Source: Phocoena phocoena
Lineage: Eukaryota; Chordata; Mammalia; Artiodactyla; Phocoenidae
DNA: 64,000 bases
Assembly: GCF_963924675.1 (NCBI RefSeq)
Contig: NC_089222.1
Coordinates: 4,470,501-4,534,500, forward strand
Reading direction: 5' to 3'
Within the stretch, counting starts at the first letter, position 1. Every line of letters starts with the position of its first letter. A model generated the notes under the pieces. The model was not told the DNA's origin, did no database searches, and saw only the letters and a list, made by a program, of their open reading frames with translations. Position numbers and translations under genes: made by a program. This document shows, piece after piece, positions 27,430 through 43,210 of the stretch.

Positions 27430-27925
27430 CATGAATTTCATCGTGCTGCTCCTGTTTAAAGCCCTTCAGCGGTGCCCCATGGCATTTAAGATGTGCCCAT
27501 CTCCCCTCCATGGCCCTGAAGGCCCATCATGATGGGACCCTTGCCACCCCTCCATCCTCTGGGCCTAACCACACGGGCCTCCTTTCTGACCTTGGGACTT
27601 TGCACTGGGTTTGCCCTCTGCCGAAAATGTCCTCTGCATCTGTGGAAGGCTGCCTTCTTGACATTCTGCAAGTTAAAGCTCACACATTACTTCTCAAAGG
27701 GGCCTGGCTGACCACCCTACCTCCTGAGCCCCATGTATTATTAAGTCATCTCCAGTCTTATCACAAACTAAAATTCTTCCATGAGAGTATTCTTTTCATT
27801 TATTGTCTGTCTTCCTTCACTGTATGAAGGTTCCTTGAGGATACATTGTTCATTGCTGTCACCTCAGCATCTCGAACAAGGCCTGACCCCATAGTAGTTG
27901 CTCAATAAACATTGGTTGAGTGCAT
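27430..27925 (+). mobile_element. L2 LINE 3' end
   Basis: It contains the L2 3' region: aaagcccttcagcggtgccc, ggactttgcactgggtttgc, a cttctcaaaggggcctggct phrase, then gcctgaccccatagtagttg and ctcaataaacattggttgag. It is an ancient, non-functional copy. Confidence 0.75.
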
Positions 27926-30060
27926 GTATAAACACAGGTTTATTTACTCCCTCAATCCTCCACCGTTTGGCCCAGTGCCGTCTACACAGTAGACAGATAC
28001 TCAAGGCATATCCCCCCACCTCGAGTTCATATCTTAGATGTGTACCTGCATAACTACAATAAAAGTAATAAGTGCCTAGATGCCAGATGAGTGGTTAAAT
28101 GGGCCACCAGGTGTACTCAAATGAGGTAGAATCATTTCCCACTGAGGCCATCTGAGAGCGCTTCGAGGAGAAGACAGAATTGCAAGTGGGTGGGATTTGG
28201 AATTGGCAGAGATGAGACAGAAGTGAGGACTTTGAAGAAAGCAGAAGTCCAGGAGGAAGGCCGCCCCGAGATGGAAAAGCATGAAGGAAGTTGTGGCAGA
28301 GACGGGAAGAGGTAGGCAGGGCAGGCTCCGGAGGTCCATTAGGGCCCCCTGCCCACCCCTTTGAGCAGCTCAAGCACTTTGATCCACAGAGGCAAAAACC
28401 AGGCTTCCCCACAGTCCCCAGTGGTGAGCCTGCAAGCCTCACCTATCCTCAGTCTCCGAGTTCGACCTCATGTGCATAAACACACGTGTGTGTGAGCACA
28501 CGTGTTCAGGGAGTGCACTCTAGGCTACTAGCTGTAAGAAGTGATCCAGTAGATTCAATTGTGCCAAATACTGGTACTCTATTTTTAACATCTTCCAAAT
28601 ATTTTAGCAAATAGTGTGTTGTCCTTATGGGTAAAAAACCTTCAGGGAAGTCACAAACAAGCTCAGCTTTAATTGTATTCCTGATGTGTTAACTTGGGTC
28701 AATTCATATATTTTCTTTTTTCAGCCTCTGAGTTTTTACTGACATGAGTTTTCAAAAACAAGCATCCATATTAGTGTGGGGGGCGAGGGTGGGGGAAGAG
28801 GGAAGGACAGGGAGAAGGAACTCTGCTCTATTGGTAATAAAGCTCCAGGTTCACCCCAGACGGTCGTTGCAAACAACCTCGATCATTCTGGCTGGAGCTC
28901 GAATCTCCCGGAACCAGCAGACACCACACCAAGCTCCTATATGTTTTTTTCTAGTATCCAAGACCTATTATGGATAGAAAGCTTAATAATGTAATAGAAG
29001 GCTTCTACTTTGTATGTGGTTTTACTTCTAGCAATTGTATTTTCCATTAAATACCCAAAGGCTTAAAAGTAAATTTTTTTCCTACTCTGATACTTATCAA
29101 CAGGAAAGCTTGTGAGGTTGTTACATTTGGGCATTTGATTTTAGTTAAAATTGTCATATTTCCTTGTATAATTTCCCTCCTATTTTTCAAACCTTTAGAG
29201 GTATCACAGACAGTGATTCAAATGCCCCACAGACTCACAGATTAAATGGAAATTATTAATATCCATAGTAAGCCACTGAAGACCATTCCAGGCCAAAGCT
29301 ATGTTATTAAAATATTTTTATTTCTTAAAAAGTTCACCCTATGTGTGTGTGTGTGTGTGTGTGTACACCTCCCTACCTTTTTAATGTGTGACCATGTTCC
29401 TTTTATCAGTTGATCTTCATAAGAGAGCTGTACAGTAGACACACAGGTGAGACAGGCCGCATTTCGGGGTGGCAGAGATTAGAAAGACCAGCAAGGAGGT
29501 CTGAAGGATGCCAGAAGTAGCAGTGACCAAACTTCACTGTGTATCAGAATCACGCCCAGACTTTCTGTGTACCTTTTCCCTTAGCTCAGTCTATGTGAGA
29601 AAGACAGAGAGACAGAGAGAGTGAGAGAAGCTGTACATGTGATTATTCCATCAATTCCGTCTGCACCCGGAGAACCAGTAGCCTTCCTAGGCTTTGCCAT
29701 GCCAGCAGTTGCCCCAAAATACCGTCATTGATTCTGAAACAAGACGGAAACCAGCCTTCTTTCCCATCCACTCACTGCCCCCAAAACAAACAATAAAAAA
29801 AGTAAAATAAAATAAACAGAAGAATTCCAGAAAGGTCAATGCTGCCAGAATTTGTTATGTAATAGATTTAAAAATCCTTCCCCAGGCTGTTCCCACAACT
29901 TCGACCACGCTTTGGAGGGCCTGGGCTGTTCCTGTTGACCCTGGTGCCCTGGCAACAAGAGAGTGAAAGAATCATCCTTGCTTTTCTTCGTGCTAAAACT
30001 TAGACGTGAGCAGTAACAGGGGAGATGGGGGAAGAGAAATGGGAAGTGGGTTCCTCAGTG
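27926..30060 (+). other. THRB intron, mostly unique, with microsatellites
   Basis: A (TG)n tract lies at 29342-29364 and a short (GA)n-like tract at about 29603-29625. The rest shows no exon or confident transposon. Confidence 0.4.
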
Positions 30061-30065
30061 CTAGC

Positions 30066-30170
30066 CCAGTGGTTCTCAAAGTGTGGGCTTAGACCAGAAG
30101 CATCGGTGCCCTGGGAAGTTGTTAGGAACTCAGATTCTCTTAACAGAGACCTACTAAATTGGAAAGTCTG
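30066..30170 (+). mobile_element. MER5A-like DNA transposon fragment
   Basis: It reads agtggttctcaaagtgtggg, agaccagaagcatcggtgcc, ctgggaagttgttaggaact, and acctactaaattgg, a good match to the MER5A consensus as I know it. Confidence 0.75.
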
Positions 30171-31168
30171 GGGGGTCATTCTGACGCACAGGAAAGTCTG
30201 GGGGACCTTAGAGGCAGGCCACGGTCTTGTCACCAGCGGTGCGCTCACCAGCCATTCAGCGGTGACAGCTCAGCAGGCTCACAGAGCCAGTACCCGCCGC
30301 CCTCTCTGCCCCGCTTCCTGTGCCTCCCGCCCTGCTGCCTGCTTCCTGCTTCCTGCATGTGCACCGTGACTCTAGGCAAAGAGGGTCACCGTCGGGCAGG
30401 GTAGGATCCTCTGATCCCATTAAACTTCCTGGAAGACCAGCAATCAGTCCTGGCCTCAGGGGACCGTCTTTAACCTCCCTGGGTGCTCCTTTGCCCACCT
30501 GCCTGCCGGGAATTGGGTGAGAACCCCCTGAGGCGGTCATTGTCATCACAAGGACCAGTAAGGGTGACCGGAAGGACTGTCCCTGGCAGGGAGCAGTGCT
30601 GACAACAGCAGATAGTGGAGAGGCCACAGCACGGCGGTCACTGGACCGCAGGCCAAGGAGCTGGAAGGCCCCAGCGGACGTGGGGGCCTGGTGCGCGCAC
30701 AGCACCTGAGGGCTTGCGCGCGTGATGCTTCTGCACCAGTAGGCCTGGGGAGGGGGCCGGGATTCTGCATTTCCAGCAAGTCTCCAGATGACACCCAAGC
30801 TGCCGACACCCACCCTGTGAGCAGCAAGGCGATGGATGGTTGCGAACAAGGGCAGAGAAGTCGTACCAGTCCATTCTGCACTCTGCCCTCCAGTTTGCCC
30901 AGCGTACACAGCCCAGTCCCTGGAGGCGACCCAAAGCAGAGGGCTTCCCCCAGCCCGCGGAGGCCTCCTCCAGCTGGCGTGTGGAGGGCTCGAGCCAAGC
31001 AAAAGAATCGGAAGCCCCTGAGTGCTGTTGGCCAGACCTCCCCAACCCCGCCCACGCCATGCCCACCTCCCACAGAAAGGCACCCCCCAGAGTGCGCCGT
31101 GCTCTGAAGACGGCCCCCAGAGCCCCCAGAGCATAGGTCACCTGTGTGCGGTCAGAAGCATTCCTGTT
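30171..31168 (+). other. THRB intron, GC-rich, with chance long open frames
   Basis: A 292-residue frame on the minus strand (30256-31134) and others overlap here. They are rich in Gly, Ala, Arg, Ser and Leu with no domain, run across a MER5A-like fragment (about 30735-30810), and arise because GC-rich DNA has few stops. No gene is supported. Confidence 0.5.
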
Positions 31169-31240
31169 GTTCCTCCCTCTCTCCCTCTTTCTCTCTCTCC
31201 CTCTTTCTCTCTCTCTCTCACTTTCTCTTTCTTTCTGCAG
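31169..31240 (+). repeat. (CT)n pyrimidine tract ending in CAG
   Basis: This is a run of about 70 bases of C and T with almost no purines, ending ctttctgcag at 31231-31240. It has the form of a strong polypyrimidine tract with a splice acceptor, 221 bases upstream of the real acceptor of the next exon. Confidence 0.8.
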
Positions 31241-31440
31241 CAACAATCCTGTGACCATGATCACTGGGGGCCTTTGAAAGCAATGGCCAAGACAGGTATC
31301 TTTGATCAGAGAACTAAAGGACGTGAAAACTCTAGGGTCTGTTAACAAAAGATGCGGAAAGTGTACAGTATGTCAGTTCAGAAGAGATTTTCTGCCGCGT
31401 GAGAACCGTGATCCGTGATCCCTTCGATGTCTCCATTTAA

Positions 31441-31647
<207 letters not shown>

Positions 31648-31929
31648 TAGTTTCCTCGATCTCCAGGAATACTGACAATGACATGTAATTTAATACTAAT
31701 TAGTCGGGGCTTAGTCATACGAAAGCCATGGCAGTACGGAACGGCAATGCACTGTTTCGTGCGCCTCCCCACCTTCTCTGTTGGGTCGTCATCCATTAGC
31801 TTGTCCACATGAGGTCGACAAAGAGCCTCTAGACCTGCCTGGCTCCAGGCGCAGGAAAACATGACAGCCATCGCTCCATCAGTCAGCACCTGTGATGTCC
31901 TGGTTGCCACGCCCAGGTTTGCCACATTA

Positions 31930-32050
31930 AATCCAGTCCTGCTAACAGATCAGCAGGATAGCGCTAATTAACCCCATTTCACAGATGGGGAAAATTAAGA
32001 TCAAAGAGATGACTTTCACCCACTCAAGGTGAGGCCGTGGTTCTTTTGAG
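31930..32050 (-). repeat. MIR-like fragment
   Basis: The phrase accccatttcacagatgggg followed by aaaattaagatcaaagagat is a reverse-complement MIR core. Confidence 0.6.
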
Positions 32051-32289
32051 TCTCCAGCTGTATTATTTCCACTATGTATCCCAGCAAGATGGCTGTGTGG
32101 TGGTTTCTTCATCCTCAAGGACAGGTGAAATGACCCTCACAGAGCAAGGATCTTAAAATCTCCGTAAGTCTTCCCTCTTAGAAGCTCACCCTTTCTTGCC
32201 CCACCTTCAGGGCACACTGAAGAGCTCACCCACCAGAGCTCATAGACTTTCCTCGGGACACTTCATCCCAACTGTAGCCGTCCTACCAT

Positions 32290-32475
32290 GTGGGAGCTGA
32301 GGGCACGGGCTCTGCAGGGGCGAGCGTCCTTGATTAGTTATCAGATGTCTTCAAACCTTGGTTATCTCATCTTTAAAATAGGAGTCAGAGTAAGATCTAC
32401 CTCTTAGAACTATTAGGAGGCTTCAATGGGATAATTTATGGGTCGTGCCTGGGTCATAAATGTTCCATAAATTTC
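32290..32475 (+). repeat. MIR SINE fragment
   Basis: It contains ttggttatctcatctttaaa, ataggagtcagagtaag and gaggcttcaatgggataatt, a sense MIR 3' half. Confidence 0.65.
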
Positions 32476-33139
32476 AGCTGTGAATTCTGCTGTTCTTTCA
32501 TCTATTACATTACCATTCTGTCGCTAATCTTCTTTTTTTTTTAATCAAATGGGGTTGATGATGTTTTCCGGAGAATCTTCCCCTTCGAAAAACCCCACCG
32601 AGGGCCAATCTGTTGCTCTTCAGACCTCCAAGAGGTCCCAGAAAGATCTCGAACAGAGAGGGCCACGTCCTGCCCCCGGCCCCTTATGGAAGCTACCTGA
32701 GTGCCAGGGAACCTAGTCTCCCCCAGAAGGAGGCTTAGTGTCCTCACCTGGAACGACCCCATCCCACCGTGGCCTCCAGTTCACGTGCATCTATCTGAGT
32801 TTGCAGTCAAGGGAGCCCGCTAGGATCCTGAGAGCCCTCAGACCCTGATAGGGACCCTTCTCGTGGCCATTTCTGAGCCTGCACAGAAGCCACACCCGGA
32901 AGGACAGAGCAGGGGGCTTCGGGACACAGGAATCTATCTGGTCGTAGGCCTCGCTGAGACAGAGTGTATGCCTCCTGGTCACCCCCAGCCGCGGGGTGCT
33001 GGGGGCCAGGTGCCACGCGGGCCGCCAGCAGCCGCGTGGTGGGGACCACTCGTACCCACCCCAGGGGAGCCGGCGAGCCCTGGACGAGGAACTGTGACTT
33101 GTATCTGTATTTGGTGTGCTTTTCCATGCCTCTGACCAT
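32476..33139 (+). other. THRB intron, GC-rich unique sequence
   Basis: Overlapping frames on both strands (32791-33189 and others) have no domain, splice context or conserved composition. Nothing is recognised. Confidence 0.35.
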
Positions 33140-34030
33140 TTTTTTAAATTAACGTCTATTAAAGTTTTGGAGGCTGTTACAGAAATCATACGTATTCACT
33201 GGAGACCGACACAGCACAATAAAGGCAACGATTCATGGTAACACCACCAGGCGATGAACTGCTGACATTTTGGAGCATAGTTCCTTTTCTCAAACCTGTG
33301 TATGTATACACACGTGCATATATACACACACATACATATCCGGAATATATAGTTTGTACCATAATGAACGCTCTACTTAGGAAACTACCTTTTCAGACTT
33401 TTTACTAAAGAGTAAGGGGCACATATCATAAGGGTACAGGTCAATGAATTGTCACAGACCCAACACACCCGCGTAACCCGCACCAAGATAAACAGATCAC
33501 TGCCAGCACCCTGGTGTCTAATGCCTTAACTTTCTACCCTCAGCTGTAGAACATAACATTTAAGTGTTCTCTCATGAAATAATATTGCTTAACTCTACAG
33601 TTAACTACTTAATTCTTAAATTGTTATACAATTTTTAAAGGTTACTTTCCATTTACAGTTATTACAAAATATGGCTCTATTCCCCGTGTTGTACAATACA
33701 CTCTGAGCCATCTTATACTCAATAGGTTGTATCTCCCCCTCCCCTCCCCCCTACTGGTAACCACGAGACAAAATAATATTTAATGACCACATAGTATGCT
33801 AAGGAATAGCTCTCCCATAACTTAGGTTCTCTGCTGTTACAGGATCTTTAGCTCACATCCAGTTTTTCACTAATATAAATATTCTGCAGCGAGCATCCTG
33901 GTACCTACGCCCAGTTCACAAAGCTGCCTATTTCCTAAGGGCAAATCCTAGAAGTCGAATTTAAGGACCTTGGCTACACCTTTTAGGGCTCTCGATACGT
34001 GTTGCCAAGTTGCCCTCTAGAAAGTGTGTA
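33140..34030 (-). mobile_element. Composite of ancient L1 fragments, antisense
   Basis: Reverse-complement L1 3' phrases include acacgtgcatatatacacac, gaattgtcacagacccaaca, and aagttgccctctagaaag at the end. Within it, about 33630-33770 is the antisense of the 3' UTR type seen at 10140-10290 (tgttgtacaatacactctga, tactggtaaccacgag), so a second L1 piece is nested. Boundaries are approximate. Confidence 0.6.
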
Positions 34031-35207
34031 CCCTCTCGCGGCTGTGCCGTGGACACCGGCTTCCTCTGACTCCAGGTACCATCTTTCGTTCCTGTGCACT
34101 GGGTTGAGTTTGTTTGCCTGGACCTCTCTTGGTCCTCTCTCTCCGGGCTGTGCCCTCTTTTCTCAGTCCCTGGTGTCTGGAAAGAACTCCGTTGTTTGCT
34201 AGCTCAACAACTTGAGCTAGCCTATCAGTCCTGCGTTCCCCTTTGAATACCCACCAGAAAATGTTTTTCAGAAAACGTAAAGCTCGTGGAAACCAGCCTC
34301 TGAGAGATATGTCAGTTAAAGAAAGAAAAGAAGCCTTCGCCACCACCAGCCACAAACACGCCGTGCACTTATGTCCTTGGCAAGGCTGAGGGCTCAGCAC
34401 GCAACTTTTCAAGGATGAGTTGCGGCGAGCTTCTCCCTTCAAGTTTCCCTTAGGAATTTACGTCTGCTTCAAAGTCATGATTTCATCTCTCTTTCAACCC
34501 TGATATTTTGTAGTCTCCAAACTGAAAAAAAATGTGGGCGGGCGGCTACTCTGACAGCAGAGATGCGTACGTTTCTGGTGTTTGTGGCCTCCTGAGGGCC
34601 TTTACCCTCTGACACCGTCTTTGGAACGCCAAAGAGGGAAATGAACTGTGGAGGCCCTGAGCTACCTGTCGAGTGGGCCGGAGACCCCAGGTGGCCTCGG
34701 GGACCAGGAGTTCCGTGCCAGAGGCAATCTGACGCATCTGCTGTTCAAACCGCACTCGCAATAGTTTTCTGCTAAGATCTACGCCAGCCTGCCAACCGAG
34801 GGCTTCGAGAGATCTGACGTCACTGCGGGCAGAGCTGCCAAAAGCGCACCTAAGAATCACTTGTTAGAGTGCAGGGCACTGGCGTCCCTGCCAATCAACC
34901 CGAGAGACGCTCTCCCAGGAGCCTCTCTGCCTGGCAGGCCCTTTCTGGAGCGTTCTCGCAATGGAAGTCTTTTGGCAGGTGACTAAGAGGTTGTTTGCCC
35001 ACGTGCGGGAACAGGCCTCAGCAGGATCCTGCAAACCCCTCTTAAAGGAAGAGGCATCTGGCCTAGTTTTTAAACCGTTGGTGATCCTTGACAAATCCTT
35101 ATTCTGCTTGTATTGAAATTTTAACTCTTAGCTGCATACTATGTGACAGCTTAAAAAAAAGAAAACAATGGTTTTATCTGATGAGTCATTTCTCTTTGCT
35201 ACTCTAT
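34031..35207 (+). other. THRB intron, unique
   Basis: No exon or repeat is recognised. The minus-strand frames at 34017-34442 and 34546-35094 are without domain. Confidence 0.35.
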
Positions 35208-35345
35208 GTCCGTGGTTCTCAAGAGTGGGGTCCCTGAACCAGGTGCGTGGGCATCACCTGGGAACTCGGAGGATGCAGACACCGAGACGGCAGGGCCAGC
35301 AGTGTGTGTTTAACAAGCCCTCGGTGACAGTGATGGGGCTTTAGA
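35208..35345 (+). mobile_element. MER5A-like DNA transposon fragment
   Basis: It reads gtccgtggttctcaagagtg, gggcatcacctgggaactcg and gtgtttaacaagccctcggt, the MER5A pattern in sense orientation. Confidence 0.75.
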
Positions 35346-35889
35346 CAGGACCGCTGCCCTCGGCAGTTAGGCCAGTGTCCACACACTTGAGCCAACTTTC
35401 CACTTGCCTGTGGAGGATCTAGCTACGCTCTGGTCTCCTGTTTCCTACCAGGCCCCAGGGCCAGGAATCCAAGGATGTAACTGAGGAGTACAAATTAGAG
35501 CCTAATTAAAAGCAAATCACAGTCATTTTCTTTTTAACGAGTAGAAGGAGAGAATTCACATGAATGGATTCCAGAACCAAATACAAAATGCCTTTTATTC
35601 TACAGAGAAAGCAAAGCAATTAAACAGTAAGGTGGGTAGGTTGAGTTAGTAAAAAATATGAAATATCCCGTATTTTAAAGGTAATTCATAGTATTACTTT
35701 CAGTCTGACATAATATCCTAAATTGAACTAGTCAAGTGTTGCCAAGAGTATTTCCCAAAAGAGAACTGGTACCTGCTTTAATGAAGAGATAGAAATTACG
35801 TGTCATTACATGTTCGTTGTTTACGGAAACGCACACCCAAAGCCCTTCAAAGAGCGAGCTCTCCCCTTCTCTTGGCCTTGGATTCTGAC

Positions 35890-36070
35890 AGAGCTGGCTT
35901 CCACCCCTCGCCTCACCCACAAACACTCATGGGACTCCCTAGCATGTCGCTCGATCTCTCAGTGCCTGAATTTCCACACCTGTCAGTAAAACTGGAATTA
36001 GAGTATTTACCTCACTGCATTGCTGCGAACATTAAACAAGGCGATGCATGTAAATCTTAGCACGATGCCC
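35890..36070 (+). repeat. MIR SINE fragment
   Basis: It has tcgatctctcagtgcctgaa, acacctgtcagtaaaactgg and cattaaacaaggcgatgcat, the 3' half of MIR in sense orientation. Confidence 0.6.
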
Positions 36071-36329
36071 AATTCGTCAAAAACACCCATTAGCTAATAG
36101 TCTTTCAAACTACTTTGATAACGGCACTTAAACATTCTTCCCCTCCAGAAAATCAAACTCTCATTTTTTATTTCTTCGCAAAGTTTTTTTTTAAAGTTTA
36201 TTATTGATGTTGTTATCACATTATCACAAACCCTAATTACCAGGGCAACCAAATGAGCTTAAAATGAGATTAGGACACTGGCGGAAATATACAGCATGTG
36301 GAGTGATTCTGGTGCCTGAGGTGCTGAGG

Positions 36330-36445
36330 AGAACGTAACGACCTAGGAGCCAGGAGGTCTGGATTCTGGTCTCACCTCTGGCTCACTAGGTGACTGAGCA
36401 AAGCTGGGGCATCTCTCAGTCTTGTGGGTGACACGCATCTGTAAG
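36330..36445 (+). repeat. MIR-like fragment
   Basis: The text ggagccaggaggtctggatt, ctggtctcacctctggctca, ctaggtgactgagcaaagc matches the MIR core. Confidence 0.6.
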
Positions 36446-38340
<1,895 letters not shown>

Positions 38341-40540
38341 TACGGTTCTTTTTTTTTTTTTAATTTTTATTGAGGTATAATTGTCATATAACATTGCATT
38401 AGTTTCAGGTGTACAAGATAATGATTGGATATTTGTATATATTTCAAAACGATCGCCACAATAAGTCTAGCTAACATCCATCCCCATATATAGTTGCACA
38501 TTTTTTTCTTGCGATGAGGACTTTTACGCCCTTAGCAACTTGCAAATATGCAATTACAGTATTATTAGCTATAGTCACCTGTACATTACATCCCTATGAC
38601 TTATTTATTTTATAACTGGAAGTTTGTACCTTTTGACCCCCTTCACCCATCTCACCCACCCACCCCCGTCCTCTGGCAACCACCAATCTGCTGTGTCTAT
38701 GAGCTTGCTGGGGTTTTGTTTGTTTTTTAGATTCCACAAATAAGTGTGATCATACGGTATTTGTCTTTCTCTGACTTATTTCACTTAGCATAATACCCTC
38801 AAGATCCATCCATATTGTTGCAAATAGCAAGATTCCATTCTTTATGACTAAATAGTATTCCAGGGTGGGGTGTGTGTGTGTGTGTGTGTGTGTGTGAATC
38901 ACATCTTCTTTATCCATTCATCCATCAATGGACACTTAGGTTGTTTCCACACTTTAGCTATTGTAATAATGCTTCAGAGAACATGGTGGGGGGGTGGTGC
39001 AGATATGTCTTTGACTTAGTGATTTTGTTTTCTTCAGATAAATACCCAGAAGTGGGATTGTTGGGTCATATGGTATCTCTATTTTAACTTTTTGAGGAAC
39101 CTCCATACTGTTTTCCACAGTGGTTGTACCAACTTACATTCCCCAAAATAGTGCATAAACGTTCCCTTGTTATTTTTCTTTTTGATAATAGCCATTCTGA
39201 CAGGTATGAGGTGATATCTAATTGTGGTTTTGATTTGCATTTCCTTGATGATTAGTGATGCTGGGCCTCTTTTCATGTCCCTGTAGGCCACTGGTATGTC
39301 TTCTTTGGAAAAATGTCTATTCAGATCCTCTGCCCATGTTTCAGCTGGATTGGTTGGCTTTTTGCTATTGAGTTGTATGAGTTTTTTATATTTTTTGGAT
39401 ATTAACCCCTTATCAGATATATGATGTGAAAATATCTTCTCCCATTCAGTAAGTTGCCTTTTCATTTTGTTGATGGTTTCCTCTGCTGTGCAGAAGATTT
39501 CTGGTTTTACATAGTTCTCCTTGCTTATTTTTGCTTTTGGAGTCAAATCCAAAAAATCGTTACCAAGACCTAGGCCAGGTAGCTTACCACCTATGTTTTT
39601 CTAGGAGCTTTATGGTTTCAGGTCTTATATTCAAGTCTTTAATCCATTTTGAGCTAATTTTTGTATATGATATGAGACAGGGGTCCAGTCTCATACTTTT
39701 GCATGTGGCTATCCAGTTTTCCCAACACCATTTATTGAAGAGACTGTCCTTTCCCTGTTGTATATTCTTGGCTCCTCTGTCGTGAACTAACTGACCACAT
39801 ATGCATGGGTTTATTTCTAGGCCTTCTATTCTGTTCCATTGATCTATGTGTCCGTTTTTATGCTAATACCATACTGTTTTGATTACTATAACTTTGTAAT
39901 ATTATTGTAAATCAGAGAGTGTGACACCTCCAGCTCCGTTTTCCTTTCTCAAGATTGCTTTGGCTATTCGGGGTCTTTTATGTCTCCGTACAAATTCTGG
40001 CGTTGTTTAATCTATTTCTGTGAAAAATGCCATTGAATTTTGATAGGGTTTGCATTGAATCTGCAGATTGCTTTGAGTAGCATAGACATTTTAACAATAT
40101 TAATTCTTCCAATCCACGAGCATGGGATATTATTCCACTATTTGTGTCTTCTTCAATTTCTTTCATCCGTGTCTTATAGTTTTCAGTGTATAGGTCTTTC
40201 ACCTCCTTGGTTGAATTTATTCCTAGGTATTTTATTCTTTTTGATGCAGTTGGGAATGTTATCTGCAAATAGTGACAGTTTTACTTTTTCCTTTCCAATT
40301 TGGATGCCTTTAATTTCTTTTTCTTGCCTAATTGCTATGGATAGGACTGGTAATCCTATGCTGAATAAAAGTGGCAAGAGTGGGCATCCTTGTCTTGTCC
40401 TCTATCTTAGAAGAAAAGTTTTCAGCTTTTCATCATTTAGTATGATGTTAGCTGTGGGCTTGTCATATATGGCCTTTATTATGTTGAGGTACAGTCCCTC
40501 TGTACCCACTTTTGCAACCCAATCGTTTGCAGCCTAGATA
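38341..40540 (-). mobile_element. 5'-truncated L1, antisense, with decayed ORF2
   Basis: It begins with a T-run (reverse poly(A)) at 38347-38360 and the L1 3' UTR (taatttttattgaggtataa), and continues for about 2.2 kb. Minus-strand frames at 39079-39552 and 39978-40377 carry L1 ORF2 C-terminal text such as [20 protein letters not shown] and [19 protein letters not shown]. Frames are broken in several places. A (TG)n tract of about 27 bases lies inside it at 38870-38896. Confidence 0.93.
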
Positions 40541-41542
<1,002 letters not shown>

Positions 41543-43092
41543 ACTGACTCATTCTCATAATTCCAACAGCACTGCTGGGTGTCATTTCATTCCATTGCCT
41601 AGCTCTTTTTTTGTTTGTTCCATTATTTCTTTGTGTTGGGAGGGATTGTTTGGGGGAAAGGGGAGGTAGTCCTTGGCCTAGACATGGATGAAATTGCCCC
41701 TTGAATGCGGGTACTTGTAACTACTGCATTTTGTTCTCCAGTCCTTTGAATGCTTTGGAGGTTTTACAGTTGTGGAGGTGGCAGGGGACAATCATTAATT
41801 CACCAGCACCAAGCCATCACCAGCTCCCATCTGTCCCAGTCAGAGACTGGAGCAAGCAGAATGGTGCGGCAGAAGACTAAAGAAGACTTAAAACCAAGAC
41901 AATATCGTCATCTTGAACCGATCCTGATTTCTGCAGCACTCAGATTAGCATGTTGCAGACCACCTTCGGTTAGACGTGGCTTTCAGCGTACTAGGGAAAG
42001 GTCTGAACACATTTTTATCTATTCAAGAGCATGCTGTTTTCAGCACTCTTTATTCTCTCTTAGCAGCCTAACCTGGAATGTATAGGAATATTTGTTTCCC
42101 AACAATTAGCTGTCCTTTCACTATAATTGTTATAATCCTGTGATTTAATTCGAGTTATACAAGGGCATGACTCAAAGATGTGCAGGTGTTTGACTGATTG
42201 AGGCCAACCAGGAAAATAATTTCTTTCAGTAAGCCCAAAGAAATTCGAAGTCTTCACGAATGTCAGTGACTCAACAGTTTCCAAAAATTCACCTGGTGTT
42301 ACCTCATAGTACGAAGGCTTCTTACAGTTTAGGCTCAGAGAAAATTCCCACAAAAATCAAACCTACTTTACAGTGTTGTCGCTGTTCGGTGACATCTGAC
42401 CCCTCACCTCCCAAACTCCTGAAATTATTCGGCCTGACTGCATCTCTGCTGAGCCGACAACACATCTCCCTATGGATCAACCCTTCTGACCAAGGAGCGA
42501 TAACAAGCTGAAATCTAAGTCTTGTTCTGCAGGGATGCTGGGGAGAGATTAGTGCAGTTACGTTCTAAGTTGAAGGAAACGCAGCGCTCTTAGGGCCTCC
42601 TCTCATCCCGATGCTCTGAGGTTGCTTCCTTCTGGTCTTAGATCCTCAGGCTCTTTGCTTTACTCACAAGTGTGTCCTAGGCCCCTTTTCCCTCTGACTC
42701 CGAGGCTTGGCTCTCACCAAACAAAGCCTGGTGCGGCCACTGACCCTCTCTGTCCCTCTGATAGCCTTGCCCTGGAAGACACTCAGCAGGAAACACCTGT
42801 AGACCATGCACACGAACCCTCACTCACCCTCCCTGCCCAACCAGCCTCCCCAGTGACAAACGCTGGAGTAGGGTGTGCCCAGACGGCAAACGGTGCCCCT
42901 GGTCACTTCAATGTCAGAAGACGGGCAAAGGATATACCCATGCAATCGAATGTATCTCATTCTTCACTGGCATGGTAGACAGAAACTATTCCTCTGCCTA
43001 CCTTGTGCTGCCTTATCCTGGAAGTATTTGGGAAAATAAGCCATATCAGTGAAACTTGCCTAAAAACCACATGGATTAATTCTTTTTTAACT

Positions 43093-43210
43093 AGCCCAGA
43101 AGCCAGGGTGCCTGAGTTCTAGTGTGTGCTGTCAAGTGGTAGATGTGTGACCTTGAGTCTTGGTTTTCTCACCTGATGAATAGGTCAGGAGCTCTAAAAT
43201 CCTTCCCATC
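43093..43210 (+). repeat. MIR-like fragment in the THRB 3' UTR
   Basis: It reads agccagggtgcctgagttct, gtagatgtgtgaccttgagt, cttggttttctcacctgatg, the MIR core in sense orientation. Confidence 0.65.

Noticed and set aside
30256..31348. Overlapping minus-strand open frames of 292, 236 and 175 residues
   Set aside because: They lie in a GC-rich intron of THRB, overlap one another in different frames, show only composition-driven Gly/Ala/Arg/Ser/Leu text, and cross a MER5A-like fragment and a (CT)n tract.
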